Notes under the pieces: generated by a model
What the model was told of the DNA's origin: nothing
The model's input: the letters and a program-made list of their open reading frames with translations, nothing else
Database searches by the model: none
Shown here: in pieces, positions 27,670-39,500 of the stretch
How the letters are laid out: the number at the start of each line of letters is the position of its first letter
Position numbering within the stretch: the first letter of the stretch is position 1
Made by a program: the position numbers and the translations under genes
NCBI GenBank assembly: GCA_947471745.1
Contig: CANJKZ010000461.1
Span: 191,001-255,000 of the forward strand
Length of the DNA stretch: 64,000 bases
DNA from: Closterium sp. Naga37s-1
Lineage: Eukaryota; Streptophyta; Zygnematophyceae; Desmidiales; Closteriaceae
Reading direction: 5' to 3'

Positions 27670-28190
27670 GGGGGTGTTACATGTGCTGCAGAACTACTCT
27701 GGGCCGCGCTGGGCCGCTGCGGCCCAGGGGGATTTGCGCGGACCAGCACGGACCAGCGTGGACCAGCTGTTTGGACCAGCAAACGGCCCAGGTAGTGACC
27801 CAGGTAGCTCCCCCCACGGACCAGCATGTACAGTGGTCGGTGCACGTGCAGGATTTGGGGGACCACTTCCAACAGTCGACCCCAATTCGCGGCCCAGACA
27901 CTCGCGAAAACTCCACGTCGCGCCTTTTCGCTAGCACAAGCTGAAAATTTCGCGATTCGGGCCGTCGCGAAATGTAGTTCGCGTGTGACTAGGTGCGACT
28001 TTGTTTTCGTCCACCTTGCTTTTGCGAAACTGTAAACCGCTGTGCTGTTGGGGTCGGCTGCAAATGGTGCCCGGGACCACGCGGGTACCAGGCAGGGACC
28101 ACTTTCGCAAGTGATCCCTGTAAACTGGTGCTCCCTTGTCTAAGCTGGTCCATTTCCTGTAAATGGACCAGCGCGCAATGTAACACCCCC
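27670..28190. mobile_element. Tourist-like (PIF/Harbinger) MITE, 521 bp, with TAA target duplication
   Basis: Perfect 13-bp terminal inverted repeats GGGGGTGTTACAT lie at 27670-27682 and, inverted, 28178-28190. They are flanked by TAA at 27667-27669 and 28191-28193. A three-base TWA target duplication and G-rich termini fit PIF/Harbinger MITEs. The subterminal regions carry many GGACCAG/CTGGTCC words in both orientations, as expected for transposase-binding repeats. No transposase is encoded. Confidence 0.82.
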
Positions 28191-28193
28191 TAA

Positions 28194-29854
28194 CAACTAC
28201 GTCTGAGATGAACCACAACAAGCAAACACGACAGAGAATTAGTTAGCGTCATATCACTACGCACGCTTTGCAGGCTTCCTAGCCTTTGCAGAACTGATGA
28301 TCTTGTGCACTTCTATCCACTCCACCACAGGATAGTTCTTGTGCACTTCTACCCAACCTTAATCGTCTACCCACTCCACAGAGAGCGAGCAAGCACAAGT
28401 TCTAGGTTGAGTTGAATTTGGGCCCAACCACGCAACTGGACATTTGCCAGGTTGGATGCAATCAGGTTAGAAACGAAGGGGAGAGGAGAGTGGAGGAGTG
28501 TTGGGGCGGGGGGAGGGGGGGGAAAGGGGGGCTCGAAGGATTTTGTTCCAGGGCTCGCCTAAAATCTACCCTTTACACACCAGGCCTAAGCCCGAAATCA
28601 GCCATGTAAAGAATCAGGGCCGGAATATTTCCAACCCATCAATTTCAGCTTTCAAGGGAAACCCAGCCCTGGAATTCAAGGTCCAGCAGGGCAAACGCCC
28701 TGCAAGCGACAGCCCTTCTCCCCTCCCACCCCATCCCGTCCCCTCCCCTCCCCTCCCCTCCCCTCATTCCGCCGTCGCGGTGTACTGTACCCGCTAATTA
28801 GCGTAACTCGTGCTGTAGGTGTCGCACGAGCGACGGCGGAAGCTTCCCCTCATTCAACATCATCGTGCCAACGCATGACAACAACCAGTGATGCCATGCC
28901 ACGTGTTACGTGCATTGTGGAAGAAATTTCACGAGCATTGGCTCTGGTCTGCCATACAAGCCAACAGCTTATTCTAAGACCCCCTTACAATAAGTCAGTT
29001 CCAGCCAGGTTTGCTTAGAGCTTCGAACTATGATCACCAGCTATTTTCCTAGCCATTCGTATGTCCACCTCCCACCATCTTCCTTCCAAGGTGCCCAAAT
29101 TCTCATGCTCGTTCACTCCAGGGTTCACTTTGACAGTGTACTCCCTTCTCGTCAAAATCAGAGGCCGTGGCCCGTTTTCGTTTGCGCTCTTGTGTTACGC
29201 TCGTGGTTGTGGCGAGGACAGCTGGATGGCACAGTCTGGCGAGCCACCGCACCGCACCCGCTCTCCCCACCAACAGGCACCCCAAGGGCGGTACAGCATG
29301 ACGCGCAACAGTCCATGCGCAACAGTCCACTCCACGCCCGTTCCCCAGCTACATCGCGCATCGATGGCAACATCCAGCGCATCGAAGCAATAAGGAAACA
29401 ATAAGCAATCGTACTCGCATCACCGTATTGAAAGTCGTTTAATCTCACATCACCTACATTTCTTACGCTTCGTCTTACAAGCTCCTCTTCAAAACAGTTC
29501 ACCTTCCACGTGCCCAAGGCCATGGCTCGCTCCATCCCCTCCCCACCCCCCCGTCCCGTTGGTTGTTCAAATCAAAAACCAGTTCTTCGTTGAACACAGT
29601 TTCTCGTTTTCCATCTGCAGTGCACGCATGGTCATATCTCGCCGCGTTTCCATTATTAGGTAACCTTCTTTCTCGAGCAACTTCCCTAATGCCACGTATC
29701 ATCGACATTTCTTCATAGCATCAGCACCATATACCAGATTCTACTAAGCTTGGACTCAGCTTTCTCGATCTTTATGTTCCCAATTGCCTTCCATTTCCAG
29801 CGCTAGACTAGCAGTGTTCAGCTTTCAGAGGAAGAAATATCAGCCGTTCGCGAA
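28194..29854. other. Intergenic region
   Basis: It holds a (CCCTC)n pyrimidine run near 28725-28765 and no gene recognised with confidence. A minus-strand frame starting near 29523 (MALGTWKVNCFEEELV) is open for about 120 codons but resembles no family I know and lacks support. Confidence 0.5.
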
Positions 29855-30934
29855 ATGTGCATATCCAACACACCATTGTCGTCAGCAGCCCCAACTCTCA
29901 ACGACCACACGCGGCGCGTCGTGGAGGATCCACGTGGCTTCATTACCGCGTTTCACGGCGGTTCCAACGACTCATCTCCCGGTAGCTCCATGCACGGCGG
30001 CGCCAGCGGAAAATCGCTACTGTCGCACGCGCTATCGCACACACCGCCGCACACACTGTCGCCGCCGAATCTCAGCCCCCATAGCGACCCCTCGAGCACG
30101 GGTAGCAGCAGCCGGAATTTCCGCCGATGCTCAAGTGTCGCCACTGGCTATACCGAATCCGCCGCAGCGGCTACTAACGCGTATGTCGCCTCTCACGCGC
30201 ACGCCTGCGGCAGGGCCGGTGCTGATCTTCAAGAGCTTCCGCACTTCACGCAGCCCTCGGTTCGTTCGGAGCGTAGTAGAGGCGCCGCGTTTGGCCATTT
30301 TGGCGCGAAAGCAGACGTTTCTAGAACTGAAGGATACGGAAGCTGGCGGGAGTGCGGTTCCGGGTCGCACATTAGAAGCCGAGCCGCCGCCGCCGGCGCT
30401 TCTGTTAGCTTAATTGGCGGGAGTCGAGCGGATGATTTCGCGGGGCTGTCGGCGCGACGGAGCGGCGAAAGCGGCGGATCGCAGCGGGGTAAGAGTCGCC
30501 TGTTGATGCGCGAGCCCTCAGCGCATGCTTCCGCCGCTCCTTTCGCCAGCTTCGGCGCAGACGACTGCGCGGATGCGACCATGGCGGAAGCGGCAATAGG
30601 AAGCCCCCATAGTTGCGCCACCAGTACATCCGCGCGCGCGAGTTTGAGGCAGAGCACGAGCTTTCGCGGAAGCGGCGTGTGCGCGGACGACCTCGCGGAA
30701 GCGGCGGCGGCGGCAGCGGCGGATCCGCAGATTCTTGCGCCATGGTCGTCGGTGTTTCTTGTCACGGTGGTGGCGATGGTGGTTGTGCTGCTGCTGCCAG
30801 CGATGTTGCCGCGCGTCGGTCCGCCGCCGGACGAGCTGCTTCTGCTGCCCGTGCTTGTGATAATCGTGGTGCTGACGCTCGCTTGCACCCCGACCATAAC
30901 CAGATCCAAACCGAGATACGCGGTTGTCTTTTGA
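29855..30934 (+). CDS. OSR/ARGOS-like double-transmembrane protein, intronless (359 aa)
   Basis: A single open frame starts at the ATG at 29855. The first 290 residues are Ser/Ala/Gly-rich and look disordered, with clusters such as SSPGSSMHGG. The last 70 residues hold two hydrophobic helices, WSSVFLVTVVAMVVVLLLPA and LLLLPVLVIIVVLTLA, joined by the short Pro-rich turn MLPRVGPPPDE. Two Leu/Val-rich helices around a proline turn near the C-terminus are the hallmark of the plant OSR domain (ARGOS, ARL, OSR1), ER/membrane proteins that modulate organ size and ethylene response. The N-terminal extension is far longer than in land-plant OSR proteins (about 90-140 aa). The resemblance is by architecture, so another two-helix membrane protein is possible. 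Confidence 0.55.
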   Translation: MCISNTPLSSAAPTLNDHTRRVVEDPRGFITAFHGGSNDSSPGSSMHGGASGKSLLSHALSHTPPHTLSPPNLSPHSDPSSTGSSSRNFRRCSSVATGYTESAAAATNAYVASHAHACGRAGADLQELPHFTQPSVRSERSRGAAFGHFGAKADVSRTEGYGSWRECGSGSHIRSRAAAAGASVSLIGGSRADDFAGLSARRSGESGGSQRGKSRLLMREPSAHASAAPFASFGADDCADATMAEAAIGSPHSCATSTSARASLRQSTSFRGSGVCADDLAEAAAAAAADPQILAPWSSVFLVTVVAMVVVLLLPAMLPRVGPPPDELLLLPVLVIIVVLTLACTPTITRSKPRYAVVF

Positions 30935-31559
30935 GAATCTGAGGCGGTTCGAATCGCGCATGCTGCCAGTATGCGGATAACAGTGGTCATGGATTCTGAC
31001 GGCTGAAGCACCGAAGTCGTACGGGCATGAGTTAATCCTTCTTAGGCGACTACTGCTGCGTCAAGTCCGCCGCGTGCGGTGGTTGCGCCCTGCGGACGGG
31101 GGACTTGCGGACGCGGCAAGTCATCATTCATTGCATTCCCCTTGGTTTATACCTATTATGGCTACTTATTGTACATATTCAACCACTCACATTTCACATA
31201 CTTTAATATGCGACACAAATTTGTTCGTACATGCAGAAGACAGCTTGCATGGCAAAATTAGTGTGTGAAGGAATATGCTATACAAATGTACCCCTACTCT
31301 AGCACCAATTACGGTACATGGAGCCAGGAGCAGATCAACAGAATCAGACCTCCACTTCTAGCACAACCTCACTTCTAGCACAACCTCATGCACCTGCTGC
31401 TGGCATCTCCTATAGGTGTACTTCTTCCTAACACTGCCCTCAGATCAATTCAAGATCATGTCTCGCACATGAGCATGCACTTTTTAGCATATAGTACTGT
31501 AGACCTGTACCGTATCCTCACTCACGCCCATATCTGGAAAATATTAATCGGTGTGCGCT
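30935..31559. other. Region between convergent genes
   Basis: Holds the 3' flanks of the OSR-like and SFT2 genes. AT-rich stretch at 31140-31330; no other gene, repeat or RNA recognised. Confidence 0.5.
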
Positions 31560-34500
31560 TCAAAACTCCGCCTCGTAGCACATGCGCATGCACCTTTTGG
31601 CCGACGATTGCGCAAAGGGGATGTAGCTTAGCGAGTACCTGATGAGGTCAAGGAAATGAAGGGAGAGAGGAAGGGGGGGGGAAGCGGGGCTTGAAAGATG
31701 ACTGCGCAAAGGGGATGTAGCTTAACGAGTACCTGATGAGGTCAGGGAAAAGAAGGGATGGGAAACGAACGAGAAAGCGGGGAGAAGGAAAGAGAAAGGG
31801 AGGATGAAGGAAAGAGAAAGGGGGGAGGAGGAGGAAGGGGCACGTTGAAAGGTTCTTGTAACCCAGATACGTAACCCCCTTTTCTAAGCGGTTTCGCTTA
31901 TGATGAAGAGAAGGAAAGAGAAGGAAACGAAACAAAGAGAAGGAAGCGAAGCAAGAGATACAAGGGAAAGTATTAGGCACATGGAAGGGAAAGAGTGCAA
32001 CAGTATTGAGATGAGGCCGAAGGGAAGGAACATGCAAAGATGCTAACATGCACGCATACCATATGAGTGTACACGTGTGTTTTGAGTCGACTCAGAAGTG
32101 CACGTGTGTTTTGAGTCGACTCAGAAGTGCACGTGTGTTTTGAGTCGACTCAAAACACAACATGGGAAGATGCTGACAGGCGTGCATACCATATGAGTGT
32201 ACAGCTGTGTATTGAGTCGCTCAGAAGTGCACGTGTGTCTTGAGTCGACTCAAAACACAGCATGGGAAGATGCTGACAGGCGTGCATCATATGAGTGTGC
32301 ATGCCACAACAAATAAGGGCGGATGTCATACCATATATGGCACATGCTACACCATGTTAGAGCGCATGGCATACCATGTGAGGGCGCATGCTTGCACCAG
32401 TTGTAATGGCATACACGATTCATGGCATACCGGTAACATTTATGGAACATGCCATAACCTTCATGCGACATGCCACAACGTTTACAGTACATGGCATACC
32501 ATATGAGGGTGCATGCCTGCACCAATCACAATGGCATACAGTTACGGTACATGCCACAACATTTATAGTACATGCATAACATTCACGGTACATACCAAAA
32601 CATTTATGGTACATGCATAACATTCACGGTACACGCCATACCATATGAGGGCACATGCTTGCACGACGATGCAGAGGAGAGTGAGAAGCGCGTCTTGAAC
32701 CTGCTCACAGGCAGGAGACAAGGTACAAGGGTAAATTACCCACGTTAATAGCAGAGAAACCAAACACAAATGGTTTACATCACTTGCACAGGGTACATTG
32801 TGTACGCATAAACCAGAAAGGAGCGTGAGGATAAATTGTGAGTGTGAGGGTACATTGTGTACGCATAAACAGAGATTAGATAGCACAGGGTAAATTACAA
32901 ACGTTGGGAGCAGAAACGGGTGTGAGGTGAGGACAAGCGAGAATCTAAAAACTACTTCATAAACAGGGTAATTTACTCACATAAAGTGCAGCAACTAGTG
33001 TAAGCACGAGTGAGATGACAAACACGATGGCAGCAACGATTCGGATCGGGTCAAACATCATCTTGAGCTGCCGTGTGAATCCTATCAGGAACCCTGTGCT
33101 GTTGCCAGCAAGAGGAGAGGGGGGGAGGAAAGAAAGGTAGTGAGAGAGGGAACGAGGGGAAGGAGAAGAACTGGATCAAATATAATCTTGAGCTGCCGGA
33201 TGAAGCCTATCAGGAACCCTGTGCTGTTACCAGCAGGGGAAATGGGGGGGGGGAAGGGGGAAAGAGGGAAAGGAAGTGGGAGATAGGGGACAGGGAGAGG
33301 GAACGGGTCGGATCAAACATCATCCTGAGCTGCCAGGTGAAGCCTATTAGGAACCCTGTGCTGTGGAATAACGAAGGGGGGCACAAGGATGTACAACGAG
33401 AGGGGACAGAAAGGGATTGGATCCAACATCGTTCTTAGCTGTGGTTGAAGCCTATCAGAAACCCTGTGCTGTTGCCACGGGGGGAGAGGGTGTGGGGGAA
33501 AGGAAGTGGGAGAGTGTGGACAGGGAGAGGGAGGGTTTGTACCAAACATCATCTCGAGCAGCCGTGTGAAGCCGATCAGAAACCCTGTGCTGTTGCCACT
33601 GGAAGGGGAGGGGACTTGGGGGAAAGGAAGTGGGGGAGAGAGGACATGGAGTGGGAGGAGAAGGTTTGATCAAGCATCATCTCGAGCAGCCGTGTGAAAC
33701 CGATCAGAAACCCTGTGCTGTTTCCAGCAAGGGGAGAGGGGGGGAAGAAGGGTAGGTAGTGAGAGAGGGAACCAGGGAAAGGAGTAGACAGGGGAAAAAG
33801 GACGTAAAAGAGGGGAAGGGGTTGGATGAAGCATCACCTCACGCTGCCATGTGAAACCTATAAGGAACCCTGTGCTGTGGATAGCACCTGGGCACGCACG
33901 TCCCCATGCCCAGGTGACTTTTGAGTCGACTCAAAAGCCAACTCGCTGCCATGTGAAGCCTATTAGGAACTCTGTGGTGTGCTGTGGATTGCACCTGGGC
34001 ACGCACGTCCCCATGCCCAGGTGCATGCCTCTACTCTCATGGGTTGCACGTGGGGAGGGAAGGCGACCCCACCTCACCTCACCTCACCTCATCTCACCTC
34101 ACCTCACCACACCTCACCTCACCTCACCTCATCTCACCTCACCTCACCTAACCTAACCTAACCTCATCTCATCTCATCTTCTCTCACCTGCCAATGGCCA
34201 TGAGATTGCCAAGCGAGTAGGTGAGAGCGAATTTGATGGGCGACGGGAACACAAGAATGGACTGGCGTCAGTAGGGTAGGGAGAAGGGGGTGGACAGGGG
34301 GGGGAGGGGGGAAAGGGATGTTGTGTGGCTGGGATGGGAGTAGGTGAGAGAGATTTTGATGGGCGATGGGAACACAAGAATGGACTGGCGGTGGGATAGG
34401 TGAGGAACCGGAGGGGGCGTGGACGGGGGGCAGGGGGGAAAAGGGACGTTGTGTGGCTGGGAGTGGGATATATGCACTTGATGGGCGATGGAAACACAAG

Positions 34501-35560
34501 AATGGACTGGTGTGGGAATGTAAGAACTGGCTTTGAATGGGTTACCATGAGCGTGCAGAAGATGCCGATGCAGAGACAGGAGGCAAAGCCGTACACCGTG
34601 GGAACGTGGCTATTGTAAATGGCTATCATTGTACCATGGAGGGGTGATTACCATGAGTGTGCAGAAGATGCCGATGCAGAGACAGGTGGCATACTCAATC
34701 AGTGAAAACGTGAACATTAGATATGGTTACCATGCAAATGTGGTTACTACACAAAGGCGGCCGCTCTACGATGGATAGGCGGTTACCATGAGCGTGCAGA
34801 AGATGCCGATGCAGAGACACGTGGCAAAGCCGTATATTCTCTGAGACAGCATCGAAACACACATGCAGCAAGGCATGGGGTAGGGAAGTGGAGGAAGTGT
34901 AGGTGGGCCATAAACAAAATCAGAACCATGATGCATGCATGATGCACAATGCATGATACGTCATATGCGATATGTAACACATGGTACATCATACGAGTGA
35001 GCTATGGCTCCGAAGGAGGTGCTGAGAGTTTAGAGCCATCCACCAGCCAGATTACATCCCTGGCCTTCCCCACTGCATTCCCAACGGCCTTCGCCACGGC
35101 CTTCCCTGCAATTATCCTAAAATGAAACGAGTTCCACGGCCCCACCGCCGCCTGCGTATTCTCCACCATGGCGCCCTTCGCCCTGTCTACAGCTTCCCCC
35201 AGGTGACTCTCGACTCGACTAGAGCGGCTCACAGCGCAGTCACAACTCAGGCTCAATTATAGGGCCTCAAAGAGACGACTTTTGAGGTGCCTCAAAAAAC
35301 ACAACTCAGGCTCAACTAAAGGGCCTCGAACAGGAGCCAAGGAAGGAACGCACCTGCTTCATCGTGAGCGAGCAGTATTGGTTCAGTTCATCTAGAATCG
35401 ACGGCTCCGCGGGAGGCGCGGAGGGTTCCGCCGAGCCATCCACCAGTCCGACCATCTCCCTGGCCTTCCCCACGGCCGCCTGCGTGTTCTCCACCACGGC
35501 GCCCTTGGCCCTGTCTACAGCCTCCGCCATCACCTCCTTGAAGAATCCCAGATTTGACAT
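31560..35560 (-). CDS. SFT2: SFT2-like vesicle transport membrane protein (196 aa, 6 exons)
   Basis: Exons: 35560-35354, 34840-34787, 34261-34188, 33098-32981, 32700-32642, 31638-31560; every junction keeps phase. The joined protein reads RIYGFATCLCIGIFCTLM, then SILVFPSPIKFALTYSLGN, GSTGFLIGFTRQLKMMFDP, then IRIVAAIVFVISLVLTLVAA and VVQACALIWYSLSYIPFA. That is the four-helix SFT2/Got1 pattern with the conserved GST-FL-G...QLK-MFDP-R and WYSLSYIPFA motifs. SFT2 proteins act in retrograde endosome-to-Golgi traffic. At 196 aa the length is normal. The N-terminal 60 residues are Ala/Glu-rich and less conserved. Four of five introns carry tandem copies of neighbouring exon edges (up to eight), and a decayed copy of exon 1 lies in intron 1, at 35250-35000. 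Confidence 0.9.
31638..31740 (-). repeat. Acceptor-side copy of SFT2 exon 6
   Basis: DLIRYSLSYIPFAQSS coding sequence occurs at the real exon (start 31638) and about 93 bp upstream (start near 31732), both after an AG acceptor. Confidence 0.9.
32078..32155. repeat. Triple palindrome cluster (TTTTGAGTCGACTCA)
   Basis: Three direct copies of GTGTTTTGAGTCGACTCA with AGAAGTGCAC spacers lie 29 bp apart, the last ending in the full CTCAAAA arm. A fourth and a fifth variant lie near 32211 and 32238. All lie in SFT2 intron 5. Confidence 0.9.
32370..32700 (-). repeat. Donor-side array of the 3' edge of SFT2 exon 5
   Basis: CAAGCATG(T/C)GCCCTCATATG|GTATG recurs at the real exon end (32642) and near 32500 and 32375. 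The surrounding sequence is a mosaic of GCATACC/ATATGAGGGC words back to about 32280. Confidence 0.8.
32981..33990 (-). repeat. Acceptor-side array: eight copies of the 5' edge of SFT2 exon 4
   Basis: CACAGGGTTCCTGATAGG...CAGCTCAAGATGATG starts at 33098 (the real exon), 33223, 33360, 33468, 33589, 33717, 33874 and about 33981. Spacings are 107-157 bp. Most keep an upstream CAG, and only the 33098 copy runs into the full exon. Confidence 0.93.
33918..33937. repeat. Perfect 20-bp palindrome CTTTTGAGTCGACTCAAAAG
   Basis: It is the most complete member of the dispersed palindrome family, in SFT2 intron 3 between two exon-4 edge copies. Confidence 0.95.
34066..34185. repeat. 5-bp CTCAC tandem repeat
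   Basis: About 22 units of CCTCA/CTCAC with a few A/T variants, next to the donor of SFT2 exon 3. Confidence 0.95.
34188..34506 (-). repeat. Acceptor-side array: three copies of the 5' edge of SFT2 exon 3
   Basis: TCCATTCTTGTGTTCCC(G/A)TCGCCCATCAA starts at 34506, 34384 and 34261, spacings 122 and 123 bp. Only the last copy extends to the donor. Confidence 0.93.
34546..34840 (-). repeat. Donor-side array: three copies of the 3' edge of SFT2 exon 2
   Basis: TGTCTCTGCATCGGCATCTT...CTCATG followed by GTAA ends at 34787 (the real exon), 34652 and 34546. Confidence 0.93.
35000..35250 (-). repeat. Decayed copy of SFT2 exon 1 in intron 1
   Basis: The minus strand reads GEAVDRAKGAMVENTQAAVG, then after a 60-bp insertion VGKARDVIWLVDGSK, matching exon 1 (AEAVDRAKGAVVENTQAAVGKAREMVGLVDGS). 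It lacks a start context and a matching donor. Confidence 0.8.
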
Positions 35561-36589
35561 GTCGTTCGATCGCTGTGCGACTGCTGTGTGGCTGCTGTGC
35601 GACGCTGTGCGATTGCTTTTACTGTGCGATAGCTGTGCGAGTCGGAAGGGGTCGACGCGTAACTGTTCGCTTGCTCTGTCTCTGTTCGCCCGCTATTCGG
35701 CCTTTTTCGTTCGCTATGCGACTATGGCTCCTCTTATACACTAACGCATGGCCACCGTATCCCAGATTTAGACTCCGAACCTAAAGTTTGCTCAATCTAT
35801 CAAACGTAAAAGTTCTTCCAGGGCTAGCACCGTCTTCCAGGCTCGGGAAGAGTGTCAAATCGAACTTATACGGAGCGATACTGTGTAAGCCCAAGTCTTT
35901 ATAAACGAGAACTATGAGATAGGGTCTACCTAGAACGGCTCTTTTGAAACTTGTCAGCTGGGCTCGAGACTCGAACAACTCAGCTGGTCACGACGGACAA
36001 TGGCGGAACCAGGAATTTTAGTGACGATTTCGCTTGCCTAGCTGACGAATTCGCAATAAGGTAGAAAGAAAGGGAATCCCAAGAATTTTGAGCATCCCGA
36101 GCCTTTTTTTTCGCGTTCTTTCTGAGCTTCTTGAAAGCTCGAAGGAACTTCTAGGGATTTCATCATCCCGCTCAAATCCACCACGACTCTAGAAGACTCG
36201 TCGGCCGATGAAGAATCTGACGGCCGAAAATTACTGATCCCCACCCCAACGGTCACAACACGAAAAAGCGAGTGTACTTCCTCCAGGCCCAGAATTGTTA
36301 CCATTCTATGAAGTAGAAGTTCTGTTCAGCCTGGTTGGAAGATTTTATACAGCTGGGAACGAGGTGGTTGCAAGCGAGTACAAAACCTAGGAGATAGTTT
36401 CTCACACCCCCGATATTTTCCTGGTCAGAATTCCAGATCCATTCTGGCTATTGTTTATTTCCTGGACAGTCGTACCCTCAGTTTCGTTTACCTCTCCCGC
36501 GAAACCCGGACTCTGAAACAGGCTGCATTGCCACTGGAACGAACGGAACAGTTTCTAGGTTTCCGGTTGCAGTCCGTTTTTCCGGCCAA
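35561..36589. other. Divergent promoter region between SFT2 and the pTAC5-like gene
   Basis: About 1 kb separates two start codons on opposite strands. Near the SFT2 start, 35570-35640 has imperfect GCTGTGCGA repeats. A minus-strand frame at 36304-36038 (88 codons) has no recognisable family. No TATA box could be assigned. Confidence 0.5.
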
Positions 36590-39500
36590 ATGGCATCAGC
36601 TATTCCCGCCGCGGCTAGCGCGATAATCACATACAGCCACAGTCACACCGTCGCCGTGGTCTCCCGCGCGAATCCTCGCCATTCCTCCATGATATCCGCG
36701 CGCGGTGCTACATCCGCGGGGCTACACCTGTATGCCCCGCAATTGGCCCGCGGAGGCTACAGCGAGACCCTTTCGAGCCGGCAATTCACCTTGCGCCGGT
36801 CGCTCGCGGAGCGGAAAGCATTCCGCGGAACTGCAGCCCCGCGCGGAACAATCTCCCGCAGAAAGGCTATTCTGGTCTCCGCCATCCGCGGCGGGGGCGG
36901 GGAGGGCGGCCGAAGCGGAGGGGACGATGTGGCGGAATGGTGGGAGCGCGAGGAGACGCGCTGGGAGCGCGAGCAGCAGCGGTGGGAGCGGGAAGAGCTG
37001 CGCTGGGAGCGCGAGGAAGCGCGGTGGACGCGCGAGCGCGCATCCCTCGAAGCGGAGATCGCGGCGCTTGAAGCGGAAGTGGTATCTCTCCGCGCCGCGC
37101 TTACAAGCGCTAGGGGTGGGGGATTGGCGCAAAGTTCCCTTCTTTCCCCCCAGGCGCAGGCGCAGCTGGCGGAAGGGGTTAGCGGGGGAATGGGCGGAGG
37201 AATAGGGGGAAGTGGGGGACTGGGGAGTGATCTATCAAAGCAGCAGCTGCTGGTGCTGCTGCGGGGGCTAATGCACCTGCTACAGATAACTACGGATAGC
37301 CACCGATCCAGCGAGGTAGCCACGTCAGCAGCGATTGCCACGTCATCAGGAGTGATTGCTGGTGCAGGAGCGGAGAGCCTGCTACAGCTGTTGGGACCAA
37401 CGAATTCAGCTGTGGGCGGTGCTACAGCTGGAGCTACAGCCGTTGATGGAGTTAGATCTACGGCTAGTGTTGCAGGAGCAACTGCAGAGGAAATCCTGAG
37501 GAACGTTCCCGATGCTGACATCATCGCGGCTGTAGCGTCGCGCACAGTCAACCCGCTCCCTGCTGACGTGGATGAGCGTGGCTCTGACGTGGCAGTGGCT
37601 ACACCGAGCGCAACCGTGGCAGCAGTCGCAGGGAAGCAGGAGGAAGGAGCGAGGAAGGGTCAGCGGAAGCTGAATCGGGGACTGTATGGAGATGACGTGG
37701 CTCAACTGCAGGTACAGTGACGTTTGGAATATGTAATATATATATATATATATGTGTGTGTATATATATATATACATATATACATATATAGATATATACA
37801 TATATACATAGCTACATATATACATATATACATATATACATATATACATATATATATGTATATGTGTTGACTTACTGGTTGAATGCTGTAGTGTGAATTG
37901 GGGAGCATATCGAGAGGACATGCAGCAGCTGCAGGTAGGCTGCCATGTGCCCTTGTGCATGTTTCTGTATGTGCGTGCAGGCTGCAACGCAATATGTGAA
38001 TAGATGATCATGAAACCATGTGACGATGTGCATGTGTTTCTGTATGTGCGTGCAGGCTGCGTTGGCCCGGCAGGGATTCTACTGTGGGGAGGAGGACGAG
38101 GAGGATGCTTCCTTGGGTCTCTCTCTCACTCCTATGTGCATGTGAATGTGCTTGTGTGTGCGTGCAGGCTGCATTGGCCCGGCAGGGGTTCTACTGTGGG
38201 GAGGAGGACGAGGAGGATTCATATTTTGGCGACAACACAGAAAGTGCTGTCAAGACGTGGCAGGTGAGGGGGTGATAGGAAGAGAAGGAAGGGTGATAGG
38301 AAGAGAAGGAAGGGTGATAGGAAGAGAAGGAAGGGTGATAGGAAGAGAAGGAAGGGTGATAGGAAGAGAAGGAAGGGTGATAGGAAGAGAAGGAAGGGTG
38401 ATAGGAAGAGAAGGAAGGGTGATAGGAAGAGAAGGAAGGGTGATAGGAAGAGAAGGAAGGGTGATAGGAAGAGAAGGAAGGGTGATAGGAAGAGAAGGAA
38501 GGGTGATAGGAAGAGAAGGAAGGGTGATAGGAAGAGAAGGAAGGGTGATAGGAAGAGAAGGAAGGGTGATAGGAAGAGAAGGAAGGGTGATAGGAAGAGA
38601 AGGAAGGGTGATAGGAAGAGAAGGAAGGGTGATAGGAAGAGAAGGAAGGGTGATAGGAAGAGAAGGAAGGGTGATAGGGGCCCATGCGAAGGATTAAAGG
38701 GGTTCTGTTGCAGGGAGGATGGCGAGGAGGATACTCCTTCCTTCACTCCGGCGCGCAAGGTTCACTCCGGCGCGCAAGGTTCACTCCGGCGCGCAAGGTT
38801 CACTTGGGTTCTGTTCTGTCTTGATGACTGGCTTTTGAGTCGACTAAAAAAAAACTCTCGCTCAGTTGAAATCACTTTTGAGAGTTCGAGTTTTCAAAAG
38901 TGATTCTGTCTTGATATACCGACTTTTTAGTCGACTCAAAAGTATTTTGGCTCACTCCTTCCCTCACTCCTTCATTCCCTCTATTCCGGCTCGCAAGGCT
39001 CGCTTGGGTTCCGCCTTGATGAATTTCACGATCTTTGAGGCACCTCAAATCTCCTGGTTGCAACCGCCTTTCCCTCTTTTCTCGCTCACTCCTTCACTCC
39101 CTCCATCCTCGCTTGCAAGGCTCGCATAAGTTCCACCTTGAGGAATCTCACGGGAAATTCTCCCATGCGACTCTCCTCCTTCCAATACTCGCTCCTCAAG
39201 GTAAACCTCTCTTCCAATGCGCGCACACTTGCGGATCATAATCCTCCTATTCAGTCAGCCCGCACTGCAATCGGATCATGGCCTCCCTCCCTCCTCCCTC
39301 CCTCCTCCCTCCCTCCTCCCTCCCTCCTCTCCCCCCTACCGTGCGCCCATCTCCATGCAACCATGCAGCTTCAAGAAAATGGTATCGTCACACCAGGCCT
39401 CTTCTCTCTCCTCATCAACGGCCGCTTCGGGGAAACGGGGTTATGAAAGCATAGCCTCCCCTCTCCCCCCTCTGCTCCCCCTCCCCCCCATGCGCCCATC

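Noticed and set aside
27414-27944. 176-codon plus-strand frame overlapping the 521-bp MITE
   Set aside because: It runs across the MITE boundary and has no recognisable domain.
38146-38758. Repetitive frames on both strands over the 21-bp minisatellite
   Set aside because: A 21-bp unit without stops leaves frames open; no gene signal.
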